Shown here one piece after another: positions 1 to 8,394 of a stretch of DNA of 64,000 nt (position 1 is the stretch's first letter; each line of letters begins with the position of its first letter). Origin of the DNA: Flexithrix dorotheae DSM 6795. Its GTDB lineage: Bacteria; Bacteroidota; Bacteroidia; Cytophagales; Flammeovirgaceae. The notes under the pieces were generated by a model. The model was not told the origin of the DNA, searched no databases, and was given only the letters and a program-made list of their open reading frames with translations. Made by a program: the position numbers and the translations under genes. The stretch spans positions 387,788 to 451,787 of the forward strand of contig NZ_KB903431.1 of NCBI RefSeq assembly GCF_000379765.1, in the 5' to 3' direction.

Positions 1-1013
1 GCTCCTTGCCAGTTTTCATCTATGGCTTCTATGAGTTGGTATTTGTCTTCCAGGCTAAAAAGGTAATTTTGGGTAGCGGCTTCCATTCTTTCCAATTTCG
101 CCAGCACTTTTTCTTTTTTTTCAGGCTTGTCGGCACTGATGGAAATAAATTCAAAATCCCGCTCCATATACATTCGGTGGATATCCACAAACTCGGGAAA
201 TTCCATTACACAGGGACCACACCAGGTAGCCCAAACATTTATTAGTCTTAATTTATCAGTATCATTTTTAATTAACTGTTTAATTCCTTCTGGGGAAATT
301 TCATTTAAGGTAACTTCCTGCTGAGCCCAATTCTCATCAAGTTTCTTTTTCCATTCATTTTTCCATGCCCATTTTACAGAACATCCAAATGTTTTGGTGA
401 TTGGATTGCTCACTTTTTTATTTGCTAACACTGCATTTATGGCCGATCTTAAATCTTCCGCATTTGCTGAGCCCGGTTTTTCAGAACCATCTAACCTGCC
501 TACATAACTGAGCTTTCTTTCCTTGTTAAATAAAAAGGCATGTGGAGTGGCAATTGGTCCGTATTTTAATGAAGCTTCCTGGGTTTCGCCATCGTACAGA
601 TAAGGGAAATTGTAATTTTTTTCTTTAGCTCTTGTCTGCATATCCTTGAATGAATCGCCCAAATCAGAATAGCCTAATTCTCCTAAGGCTACGGCATTTG
701 GCGCATTCGGAGAGATAACCACAACTTGTACACTTTTGCCTTTATAATCTTCAGTAAGCTGTATTATTCTGTCTTCATAGGCTTGTGCTGTTGGGCAATG
801 GTTACAACTGAAAATAATTACCAAAGCTTCTTTTTCGGAAAAGTCGCTTAGAGTATATTCCTTTCCATCTACCCCGGGTAATTTAAAATCAGGGGCTTCT
901 GCTCCAATTTTTAGTGGATTAGGCTTAGGATGTTCTCCTTCCTGAGCAAAAAGTGATGAAAATATGATTACTTGAATGAGCGTAAACAGGCGGGAATAGG
1001 TTTTTATGTTCAT
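1..1013 (-). CDS. Secreted redoxin/TlpA-type protein with two thioredoxin folds (3' end outside window)
   Basis: The frame is open from the ATG at 1013 to the left edge, giving 337 residues with no stop, so the C-terminus is missing. A signal peptide (residues 1-24, ending FAQ) precedes an AhpC/TSA-like redoxin domain with the motif SCNHCP near residue 70, which is typical of peroxiredoxin-like proteins that keep a CxxC-type pair. A second, TlpA-like domain carries the classical WCGPC motif near residue 262 and is followed by VMEFPEF. The protein probably acts in the periplasm as a thiol-disulfide oxidoreductase. The tandem arrangement is seen; the substrate is unknown. It is divergent from the symporter gene at 1235. 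Confidence 0.85.
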   Translation of the reverse strand, partial: MNIKTYSRLFTLIQVIIFSSLFAQEGEHPKPNPLKIGAEAPDFKLPGVDGKEYTLSDFSEKEALVIIFSCNHCPTAQAYEDRIIQLTEDYKGKSVQVVVISPNAPNAVALGELGYSDLGDSFKDMQTRAKEKNYNFPYLYDGETQEASLKYGPIATPHAFLFNKERKLSYVGRLDGSEKPGSANAEDLRSAINAVLANKKVSNPITKTFGCSVKWAWKNEWKKKLDENWAQQEVTLNEISPEGIKQLIKNDTDKLRLINVWATWCGPCVMEFPEFVDIHRMYMERDFEFISISADKPEKKEKVLAKLERMEAATQNYLFSLEDKYQLIEAIDENWQG

Positions 1014-1234
1014 TGTAATAATAGGTTTATCTCCTTGAAGTTTCATTAGGGTAATTTCCAATATTACGGATCAATTTCCGAAAAAAAAACCATAAATTCT
1101 ATTTCTCTTTACATATCCTGAATTTTGAGTAATACTATAATTAAATTCTTCTTAAACTCAACTCACTTTCCCTTTTTCTCAACAATTTGCTATAATAGAG
1201 GATTCAAAAAATAAACTGATCTATAACTGAACTA

Positions 1235-2686
1235 ATGAATACCTCTTTTCCACTAACCAAAAAGATTGGGCTTTTTTTGGGACCAATATTATTCTTTATA
1301 TTTCTTTCAATCCCTGTGATTCCTCCTTTAAACCCGGAATCACAAAAAGTAATAGCCATTGCCAGCCTGATGATTTCATGGTGGATTTCAGAGGCAGTTG
1401 AATTACCCGTAACTGCCCTGGTACCAATTGTTTTGTTACCTTTTACCGGTGTTTTGGATATTAAAGAAGCAACCGCTCCATATAGCTCTCCAATTGTGTT
1501 TTTATTTATGGGAGGTTTTGTTGTGGCCCTTGGTATGGAGAAATACCAATTACACAAAAGAATTGCCTTAAATATAGTAAGTTTTACAGGGACGAATGCC
1601 AATGGAATTATATTAGGATTTATGTTAGCCACTGCCTTTTTAAGTATGTGGATAAGTAATACAGCCACTACCGTGATGATGCTGCCTATTGCAGTTTCTG
1701 TAATTTCTCTTTTAAGCGATCAGACTGATCCCGAATCAAAAGGATTAAGGTACTTTTCATTGGCAATTATGCTGGGAATTGCCTATTCTGCAAATGTTGG
1801 GGGAATTTCAACCCTTATCGGAACTCCTCCCAACTCCGTATTTGCAGGTTTTATTTACGAATCTATGGGGTTTGAAATAAGTTTTTTAAACTGGATGTTA
1901 ATGGCATTTCCTTTTACCACAGTACTCTTATTCATTACTTATTTTTTCCTGGTTAAGATATTATATCCCAATAAACTGGGGCATTTTTCAGGCTCAGCTG
2001 AGGTAATCCGGGCTGAAAAACAAAAACTGGGGGTTTTAAAGGCTGGTGAAAAAAGGGTATTAATAGTATTTATTTGCACAGCAGTTTTGTGGATTTCAAG
2101 AAGTTATATCAACCCATTCATCCCTTTTGTAAAATTGACAGATGCGGGAATTGCCATGACCGGTGCCCTGGCCTTATTTTTATTCCCGATTAATTATAAA
2201 ACTGGAGAATTTGTGTTGGAATGGAAAGATACCACCAAGCTTCCCTGGGGAATTTTAATTCTATTTGGCGGTGGACTTACCCTTGCTGCAGGTATGGAAA
2301 AGACCGGGATAATTGATTTAATTGGAGAATCGGTAGCAGATTCTGGTCATATGGGTAATTTGATGGTGATTTCTATTTTGATAACCATCATGTTGTTTAT
2401 GACCGAATTGATGAGTAATGTGGCACTCGTCACCATTCTACTACCTGTAGTGGCAGGTGTGGCAAAAGGTCTGGATATTGATCCATTGTTAGTGGCTATT
2501 CCGGTAACCATGGCATCTAGTTGTGCATTTATGTTGCCAATGGCCACTCCGCCAAATGCCATAGTTTTTGCCAGCGGGCATATTAAAGTATCCCAAATGG
2601 TAAAAGCCGGTATTTACCTCAATATTATTTCCGTGATTTTGCTAATTGTGTTGTCCCAGACCCTGGTTCCCATGATTTTTAGTTGA
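1235..2686 (+). CDS. SLC13/DASS family sodium:anion symporter
   Basis: 483 residues with about a dozen hydrophobic segments. The two inverted-repeat halves of the DASS fold are visible: SNTATT near residue 140 with GTPPN near 197, and SNVALVT near 394 with ATPPN near 437. These SNT and TPP motifs bind sodium and the carboxylate or sulfate substrate in the family (VcINDY, NaCT). The protein likely imports C4-dicarboxylates, sulfate or a related anion across the inner membrane with sodium. The substrate cannot be decided from motifs alone. The gene stands alone and converges on the caspase-like gene, with 14 bases between the ends. Confidence 0.92.
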   Translation: MNTSFPLTKKIGLFLGPILFFIFLSIPVIPPLNPESQKVIAIASLMISWWISEAVELPVTALVPIVLLPFTGVLDIKEATAPYSSPIVFLFMGGFVVALGMEKYQLHKRIALNIVSFTGTNANGIILGFMLATAFLSMWISNTATTVMMLPIAVSVISLLSDQTDPESKGLRYFSLAIMLGIAYSANVGGISTLIGTPPNSVFAGFIYESMGFEISFLNWMLMAFPFTTVLLFITYFFLVKILYPNKLGHFSGSAEVIRAEKQKLGVLKAGEKRVLIVFICTAVLWISRSYINPFIPFVKLTDAGIAMTGALALFLFPINYKTGEFVLEWKDTTKLPWGILILFGGGLTLAAGMEKTGIIDLIGESVADSGHMGNLMVISILITIMLFMTELMSNVALVTILLPVVAGVAKGLDIDPLLVAIPVTMASSCAFMLPMATPPNAIVFASGHIKVSQMVKAGIYLNIISVILLIVLSQTLVPMIFS

Positions 2687-2700
2687 GCCTTTTAAGTTGT

Positions 2701-4065
2701 TTATGGGAATTCTACAAAAATTTCGTCAGGGTTTTCCATGGATAATTCAGGTACCTGCTCCAGGCCATGGAGTCTTCTGGCATAATAGGGGACTCCATAA
2801 TTTGGATCGGCTATAAAATGATAAATTTCCGAATAAGACAATTTATTGTCTTTATTGGTGTCTCCATTCTTATTGTGGATTGCTTTTAAAAAGAAGTAGG
2901 TAAGCATGCCATGCTTTTTTTCCGGGTACCAACTTGAAACCTGGTCCCCAGCTGAAGAAGAAAATACAGCTGCATTATCAATTCCGATTGCCCCTTTCGA
3001 TTTAATAATTATAGGAGAAATATTTTCATAAATAGAGGCTCCGGAAAAACAGGCATCCATCACAATTGTAGTTTTCCTTGCCGGAATTTGTGCAATATTG
3101 TTATAAAATGTATTAAGGGCATAACCGCTGAGTTCTACATATTGAGGATCACATTCTACAGGTACAAAATATCCTTCCTGATTGTTAAGGCCTGGTGCTC
3201 CATGTCCGGAATAGAAAATGAAGATGTCACTTAGATTGGCTCTGACTGCATTGAATAATTTTCCTTTTGGATTTCCTGTGTTGCCGAAGTATAACTCAAA
3301 GTCTCCCTTGCTTGCATCTTCCAGATAAAAAATGTTTCCTTCCTGATATCCCAGCACATTGATTAAGTATTTTTTTACAGCTGAAGCATCATTAAGGGCA
3401 AAATCTACTTTTTTCGTTTTTTCATAATTTGAATTTCCTATAACTACCGCAATCGCATCCCTATTGTTCACTCCAGTTACTGGAATATCCATGGAAATGT
3501 CCGAAATAAGTACAGGTTTGTTTAAAGTAGTTTTTACCTGAACAGGACCAGAGGAAGGATTTGATGAAGATGGATTGTTGTTGGCGATTCCAGGATTTGC
3601 ATTATTATTAAATAAGGGTGGATTTGTAGTTTCAATCATAGGAAACATGACATCTTCTTCAAATTTCTGATGCCTTTTTTCTCCAATATTTTCAAATTGT
3701 TTTTTTGCTTTTGCCTGATTGGTTTCTTCTCTCAAAGTAAAACCTCCAAAAACAGGCACAATGCCTACAAAATATTTTTGTCCATGTTTAACATTAAGGG
3801 AAATTTTCTTATTGGAGACTTCAACATTATACCTTCCCTGGGAATATAATTTCATAGTCACCTTTCCAGGACATCTTAATTTAAAGTATTCTTTATTGTT
3901 TACAGTTACTGTAGGAGAAAGTGCAGCACCAACATAATTGTATTTCCTATAAATATAGATGGTGGCATAATCCTGGTTTTCCTGAGCAAAAATGGAATTG
4001 GAAAAGCTAAACAGATAAAAAGTAATGCCGAGTAGTTTTAGGGTTTTAGAAATAGCCATTGTCAA
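2701..4065 (-). CDS. Secreted caspase-like (peptidase C14/metacaspase) protein
   Basis: 454 residues with a signal peptide ending FAQ near residue 28. Residues 30-120 form a beta-rich DUF2846-like region, followed by an Asn/Pro/Ser-rich linker (about 150-180). The caspase p20 fold begins near 200 (RDAIAVVIGNSNY). The catalytic dyad is visible as YSGHG (His288) and DACFSG (Cys339). Near residue 410 a canonical EF-hand-type loop, DTNKDNKLSYSE, suggests calcium binding, as calcium activates many metacaspases. Family members cleave after Arg/Lys or Asp; the target here is unknown. The start at 4065 (MTMAIS) or two codons later (MAIS) cannot be separated. Confidence 0.88.
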   Translation of the reverse strand: MTMAISKTLKLLGITFYLFSFSNSIFAQENQDYATIYIYRKYNYVGAALSPTVTVNNKEYFKLRCPGKVTMKLYSQGRYNVEVSNKKISLNVKHGQKYFVGIVPVFGGFTLREETNQAKAKKQFENIGEKRHQKFEEDVMFPMIETTNPPLFNNNANPGIANNNPSSSNPSSGPVQVKTTLNKPVLISDISMDIPVTGVNNRDAIAVVIGNSNYEKTKKVDFALNDASAVKKYLINVLGYQEGNIFYLEDASKGDFELYFGNTGNPKGKLFNAVRANLSDIFIFYSGHGAPGLNNQEGYFVPVECDPQYVELSGYALNTFYNNIAQIPARKTTIVMDACFSGASIYENISPIIIKSKGAIGIDNAAVFSSSAGDQVSSWYPEKKHGMLTYFFLKAIHNKNGDTNKDNKLSYSEIYHFIADPNYGVPYYARRLHGLEQVPELSMENPDEIFVEFP

Positions 4066-4420
4066 TTGTGGAAGGTAATATTGAGTTAAAAAATCAGGTA
4101 AAGTAATGAGATTATCCTCATTAATCTTATTATACCTGTATTTTTAAAATTAGGTTTTGGAATTAGCATATCTATTTCGCTGTCAAAGCGTAAAGTGCCT
4201 TGATTTTGATTGCTCTCAAATGGGAAAACTTTTGAATATAATCAAACCAATCTGCAGGATTGTTGTTGAGTTTATAATTTGTTAATATTAATTTTTTTTA
4301 TTAAAAAATAATTTTTTTTATGTGTATGCTAAAATAAAAGTTTAAATAAATATGATGTGTGGTATTTTTACGTTTCCGTTATCTAAAATATTTAAAACTA
4401 TTACTAATTTAAAAAAATCA
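4066..4420. other. Divergent intergenic region, 355 bases
   Basis: Very AT-rich spacer between the divergent caspase-like and lipoprotein genes. It has long T and A runs around 4280-4340 and probably holds both promoters. I see no convincing ORF, RNA structure or perfect -7 element in it. Confidence 0.5.
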
Positions 4421-4942
4421 ATGAAATCAATTAAATTTTTAATTTTCGCATTAATTGCCTCGGTATTATTTTCTTGTTCAGAGGACGAACCAGCTACACC
4501 AGACCAGGGAATGATTGTAGGTGCCTGGAAAATGTCATCAGTGGATTATTCTGGTACTTCCACTACCGTTTTTAATGGTCAAAGTACTAAGATAAATTTT
4601 ACCGGTGAGGGCAAGAACTTAAATAATGAAATAAATTTTTCAGAAAACCCGAACGAATTTTCGGTATCAGGAACCTACGATGTGGTATTGAAAATGGACA
4701 TGGGTGGAAATGAGATGATTTCGGAGCAGAATGGTTTAAGCTTCGTTAATTCTGGTGATTGGGAAATTGATGGAAATAAACTGTATATCACTGATGATGT
4801 TTCTGCAATTCAGGAGGCTACAATTAAGGAATTATCCGAGAACAAACTGGTGCTTTTATGGACACTAAAACAAGAGTCTGATCAATTTGGTGTGAAAACA
4901 ATAATGGAAGGAGATGGAACTTTTACCTTCACCAGAAATTAA
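4421..4942 (+). CDS. Putative lipoprotein of lipocalin-like type
   Basis: I chose the ATG at 4421 (MKSIKFL) over the in-frame ATG at 4352, because it puts a normal lipoprotein signal peptide with lipobox LFSC (Cys19) at the N-terminus; the longer version adds 23 residues before it. The 173-residue product has a body starting IVGAWKM and alternating beta segments ending GDGTFTFTRN. This resembles the lipocalin-like DUF4923/DUF5004 lipoproteins common in Bacteroidota, but the match is by eye only. It is presumably anchored in the outer membrane. A strong terminator follows 19 bases after the stop. Confidence 0.75.
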   Translation: MKSIKFLIFALIASVLFSCSEDEPATPDQGMIVGAWKMSSVDYSGTSTTVFNGQSTKINFTGEGKNLNNEINFSENPNEFSVSGTYDVVLKMDMGGNEMISEQNGLSFVNSGDWEIDGNKLYITDDVSAIQEATIKELSENKLVLLWTLKQESDQFGVKTIMEGDGTFTFTRN

Positions 4943-4960
4943 GCCTGGTATATGAATAAA

Positions 4961-4997
4961 AAAACACTTCACTGTTCATTCAGTGAAGTGTTTTTTT
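4961..4997 (+). terminator. Intrinsic terminator of the 4421 lipoprotein gene
   Basis: A perfect 14-bp stem (4961-4974 with 4981-4994), a six-base loop and a run of seven T. Confidence 0.92.
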
Positions 4998-5000
4998 ATT

Positions 5001-5162
5001 AGAGTGTGTTTAAAATTTAGGTTTTCAAGCGAAAACGTCCAGTTTTGGGTTCTCACGAAAAAAGAAAATTTTTGAATAGCAGCGTTATTTGAGAATTTTA
5101 TTTTGAAGTGAGGTTTCATAAATGGGCGTTTGCAGCGAAACAGTTAAAATTTAAACATGCCC
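5001..5162. repeat. MITE-like imperfect palindrome, about 162 bp
   Basis: The two ends are imperfect inverted repeats: GAGTGTGTTTAAAATTTA at the left and GGGCATGTTTAAATTTTA on the opposite strand at the right. The similarity continues inward almost to the centre near 5082 (AAACGTCC against AAACGCCC, TTCTCAC against ACCTCAC). The whole element can fold into one long hairpin. It has no ORF and ends directly at the stop codon of the response-regulator gene. This is the architecture of a non-autonomous miniature transposon or dispersed palindromic repeat. A second copy was not noticed in this window. Confidence 0.65.
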
Positions 5163-5852
5163 TTACCCAATTAATTTATAACCAACCCCATGCACAGTAA
5201 GGATAATTTTAGGATCATTAAGGTCTGATTCTATTTTTTGCCTTAGTTTTAGGATAAAATTATCGATGGTTCTGGTGGTGGGAAATTCATCATAGCCCCA
5301 GATGTTTTCCAATAGCTGATTTCGGCTTACCGTTTCATTTTTATGATTCCACAGATAATGTAAAATCTCAAACTCCTTGTGCGACATTTTCACTGGTTTT
5401 CCTCCTACAGTTCCAACATAATTACTAAAATCTGCGGTTAAATTACCAATTCTGGTTTCACCTTTTCGAGGAGTGTTTTCCTCCAAAGATTCTGTCCTTC
5501 TTAACACCGCTTTCACCCTGGCCAAAAGTTCTCTGAGGCCAAAAGGTTTGGTGATATAATCATCGGCTCCAAGCTCCAGGCCCAGCACTTTGTCAATTTC
5601 CTCCCCCTTAGCAGTTAATAAAATAATGGGGGTTTTTATACCTTTATTTCTGGCTGTTTTACAGACATCGAATCCAGATAAATTTGGCATCATCACATCG
5701 AGCAAAACCAGGTGGTAAGAATTGTTCAGAATCTTGTCCAATCCTGATTTTCCTTCCTCGGCAATTTCAACTTCGTATCCTTCAAATTCAAGATTATCCC
5801 TTAATCCCATTCGCATATTGGGTTCGTCTTCTACAATTAAAATCCTGGCCAT
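5163..5852 (-). CDS. OmpR/PhoB-family response regulator
   Basis: 229 residues. The receiver domain covers residues 1-120, with acidic pocket ED at 8-9, phosphoacceptor Asp52 (LLDVMMP), conserved TAKG near 80 and Lys in ITKPFG near 102. The C-terminal winged-helix domain (about 135-229) ends in the typical TVHGVGYKL. It binds DNA as a phosphorylated dimer. No histidine kinase gene is adjacent, so it is an orphan here. It is divergent from a PhoD-like phosphatase gene, which makes phosphate control possible but unproven. The 3' end touches the palindromic repeat at 5001-5162. Confidence 0.93.
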   Translation of the reverse strand: MARILIVEDEPNMRMGLRDNLEFEGYEVEIAEEGKSGLDKILNNSYHLVLLDVMMPNLSGFDVCKTARNKGIKTPIILLTAKGEEIDKVLGLELGADDYITKPFGLRELLARVKAVLRRTESLEENTPRKGETRIGNLTADFSNYVGTVGGKPVKMSHKEFEILHYLWNHKNETVSRNQLLENIWGYDEFPTTRTIDNFILKLRQKIESDLNDPKIILTVHGVGYKLIG

Positions 5853-6040
5853 TTTTCTCTTTGCTTATTAAAAAATTATTGAAAATTAATAAAAGAAATG
5901 GATTTATGCTGATGGTTTTTTACGAATGGTTTCAGAGAGTTTAAAGTTGATGATTAATTCATTTGGAGGGGTGGTTTGTAAAAGCTGAAATTTCTAATTT
6001 GCATACTTAAATATCACCACAATTAAATAAGATAAGCAAA

Positions 6041-7141
6041 ATGTCAATTAAAAATTTCTTTTACTATTCTAGTTACATATTAATCCTTTCCATGTCGGTA
6101 TCTCTTTGGAGTTGTGAAGAGAAGTCAAAGGAAGGTCATTCAACTGAAATACCTCCTGAAAATAAATTAATAATAAACAAAGAAAATCCTGAAATCCAGC
6201 TTTCTACTATTGCCATTGGTTCGTGCAACCATGAATATGATGAACAGGTTATTTGGCCGGAAATCAGGAAAAATACCCCTGATCTTTGGGTTTGGCTTGG
6301 GGATATAATTTATGGGGATTCGGAAGATATAGAGGTGTTGAAAGGCAAGTATGACCTACAGAAAAGTAATGCTGTTTATGCCGAATTCATAAAAAACATT
6401 CCCACCATTGGTATTTGGGATGACCACGATTATGGTGTAAATGATGGAGATAAAAACTATAAAATGAAGGAAGAAAGCAGGGATATTTTATTGGATTTCC
6501 TGGATGTGCCCAAGTCAAATGCAGTATGGGGCAGGGAAGGTGCTTACAATGCATTCAGTTTTGGAAATGCAGATAAAAAAGTGAAAATCATTTTATTGGA
6601 TGCCCGATATTTTAGAGACGAGCTGGAAGACTCTGAAGATACTTTGAAAAGATATGAAATTAATGAAAAAGGGGATATTCTGGGGGAGGAGCAATGGAAA
6701 TGGTTGGAAAAAGAATTGGAGAATAGTGATGCCCGGGTAAACATAATTGCCAGCGGAATTCAGGTTTTACCGGAGGAACAGGTTTATGAAAAGTGGGATA
6801 ACTTCCCGAAGGCCAGAACCAGGTTTTTAGAACTTATTTCCAATTCAAAAGCGAAAGGTATCATTTTAATAAGCGGGGACAGACATATTGCCGAAATTTC
6901 TAAAATTGAACTTCCCGGGCAACAAGAACCGATTTATGAGTTTACCTCAAGTGGGCTTACCCACACTTGGGGAAATGATTTGGATACCGAAGAAAATAAG
7001 TACAGGGTAGGGGATTTAATTATAAAAAAGAACTTTGGCATTATAAAAATTGATTGGGACTCAGCTCCATTGGAAGCTGTATTTGAGGTGAGAGGGACTG
7101 AAAATCAGCTTTTTCAGGAAACAGAAATTATTTTGAACTAA
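6041..7141 (+). CDS. PhoD-like alkaline phosphatase/phosphodiesterase lipoprotein
   Basis: 366 residues with a lipoprotein signal (lipobox SLWSC, Cys25). Metallophosphatase motifs of the PhoD family appear in order: GSCNHEYD, WLGDIIYGD, WDDHDYGVND, LLDARYFRD, GEEQWKWLEKEL and SGDRHIAEI. PhoD enzymes use iron and calcium to hydrolyse phosphomonoesters and diesters. The lipid anchor would place this one on the outer membrane or cell surface. It converges on the phytase gene and is divergent from an OmpR-type regulator, so the neighbourhood points to phosphorus scavenging. The exact substrate is not known. Confidence 0.9.
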   Translation: MSIKNFFYYSSYILILSMSVSLWSCEEKSKEGHSTEIPPENKLIINKENPEIQLSTIAIGSCNHEYDEQVIWPEIRKNTPDLWVWLGDIIYGDSEDIEVLKGKYDLQKSNAVYAEFIKNIPTIGIWDDHDYGVNDGDKNYKMKEESRDILLDFLDVPKSNAVWGREGAYNAFSFGNADKKVKIILLDARYFRDELEDSEDTLKRYEINEKGDILGEEQWKWLEKELENSDARVNIIASGIQVLPEEQVYEKWDNFPKARTRFLELISNSKAKGIILISGDRHIAEISKIELPGQQEPIYEFTSSGLTHTWGNDLDTEENKYRVGDLIIKKNFGIIKIDWDSAPLEAVFEVRGTENQLFQETEIILN

Positions 7142-7153
7142 TGGAAAATGGAA

Positions 7154-7197
7154 TTACCAATTCAGGAACTTATGACTCTAAATTCCTGAATTGGTAA
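7154..7197. terminator. Bidirectional hairpin between PhoD-like and phytase genes
   Basis: A perfect 15-bp inverted repeat (7154-7168 with 7183-7197) with a 14-base loop between convergent genes. The flanking T/A runs are short, so termination efficiency is uncertain. Confidence 0.7.
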
Positions 7198-7208
7198 AAA
7201 CTGAAAAA

Positions 7209-8312
7209 TCAATTAGCCTCCTTGTAAACTTTCAGATCATCTCCGGCAATATCTGCCCAGTTGTAAAAATGAAAGGTTTTATCATCAGACATGGCTACAA
7301 AAAGACCTCCAGGAAACTTCCCATTGAAGGTTTGATAAGTAATTTCACTACCATCGCTTTCCCTTGTAGAGACTTGTACTGCCTTTAGTAAATCGTGCTG
7401 ATGAGAATTCTCGGTAGTTCCTTCTCTTGGGAATATATGAAATTTGTTGGCTTGCTGATCGCTAACCAAAATATAGCCTGTACCATCGGGAAATTTATAA
7501 ATGGAAATTCCTTCGTGATCATCTGTAAAACCTTCAGTGGCAAAAAGTGCGAGTTCTTCATTGCCCATGGCTGGTTCTGCATAATATTTTCTAACTCCTT
7601 TACCCTCATCCGAAAAATAGATATAGCCTAATTCTTCATCTACAGCAATGGATTCAATCTCCTTTCCCCCTTCAAATTTTCCGAACTTTCTGACCAACTC
7701 TGCACTAACCGATCCTTCATTTTCTTTTAGCTCATACTGCCATAAATAACTTTCGCTTTCACCTCCTTTTCTGCTAACAATGGCATAGAATTTACCAGAT
7801 TCAGGAGATCGGTAGGAGGCAATGCCCATGGGACTTTTTATGTCCTCTCCTTCGAAAACCGGTATCCCCCCATTATCAATTGAATCCATTTCCGGAATGC
7901 TGAAAATTCTTAAAAGATCACGGCCTCTTTCTGTTACCAGAGCAATGTCAGTAGGATTTCCATTAACCTGAAATCCATAGGCTATATCCACATTATTCAC
8001 CCGCGTTAGGCCGGTAACTGATTTATCTTTGACGATTTTTCCTTCCAGATCATAGACCATTAAAGCTGCATTTTTATCAAAATCATCCCCTTTATCTGTT
8101 CCTAGGATTAAACTTTTAGAAATATCCTGCTTGTTGATCCAAATGGCAGGATCATCTGTATCATAAAGTGAAGGTTCAGTGATAAGGGCAGGAGATAAGG
8201 ACTGATGATGACTTAAAGTATCAATAACCGATACGTCACTATTTGGCTGATTCGAATTACAGGAAGCCAAAACAAACTGGAAAAAGATGATATATAAAGT
8301 TAGATTTCTCAT
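7209..8312 (-). CDS. Beta-propeller phytase (3-phytase) lipoprotein
   Basis: 367 residues with lipobox LASC (Cys18). The beta-propeller phytase signatures are present in order: DTDDPAIWI, LGTDKG, RVNNVDIAYGF, ALVTERGRD, KSPMGIASY, GKEIESIAVDEELG and YIYFSDEGKGVRKY. They supply the calcium-binding acidic residues of the six-bladed fold. The enzyme hydrolyses phytate (inositol hexakisphosphate) or other inositol phosphates. It lies downstream of a TonB-dependent receptor, the pairing expected for binding phytate and releasing phosphate at the outer membrane. A strong terminator ends only 19 bases before its ATG, so its expression probably needs read-through or its own signal. Confidence 0.9.
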   Translation of the reverse strand: MRNLTLYIIFFQFVLASCNSNQPNSDVSVIDTLSHHQSLSPALITEPSLYDTDDPAIWINKQDISKSLILGTDKGDDFDKNAALMVYDLEGKIVKDKSVTGLTRVNNVDIAYGFQVNGNPTDIALVTERGRDLLRIFSIPEMDSIDNGGIPVFEGEDIKSPMGIASYRSPESGKFYAIVSRKGGESESYLWQYELKENEGSVSAELVRKFGKFEGGKEIESIAVDEELGYIYFSDEGKGVRKYYAEPAMGNEELALFATEGFTDDHEGISIYKFPDGTGYILVSDQQANKFHIFPREGTTENSHQHDLLKAVQVSTRESDGSEITYQTFNGKFPGGLFVAMSDDKTFHFYNWADIAGDDLKVYKEAN

Positions 8313-8331
8313 AAATTATTTATTTAAAGTT

Positions 8332-8366
8332 AAAAAAAAACATTCCGGGAATCTCCCGGAACGTTT
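8332..8366 (-). terminator. Intrinsic terminator/attenuator between receptor and phytase
   Basis: On the minus strand a GC-rich stem (TTCCGGGA paired with TCCCGGAA, loop of three bases, plus outer AAAC/GTTT pairs) is followed by nine T. It sits after the receptor stop (8395) and ends 19 bases before the phytase start (8312). Confidence 0.88.
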
Positions 8367-8394
8367 CGTATCTCATATGTAAAATCTTGAATGA

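Noticed and set aside
1191-1196. TATAAT preceded by TTGC before the SLC13 gene
   Set aside because: It looks like an E. coli -10, but Bacteroidota primary sigma factors prefer TAnnTTTG; no matching -35/-33 was seen.
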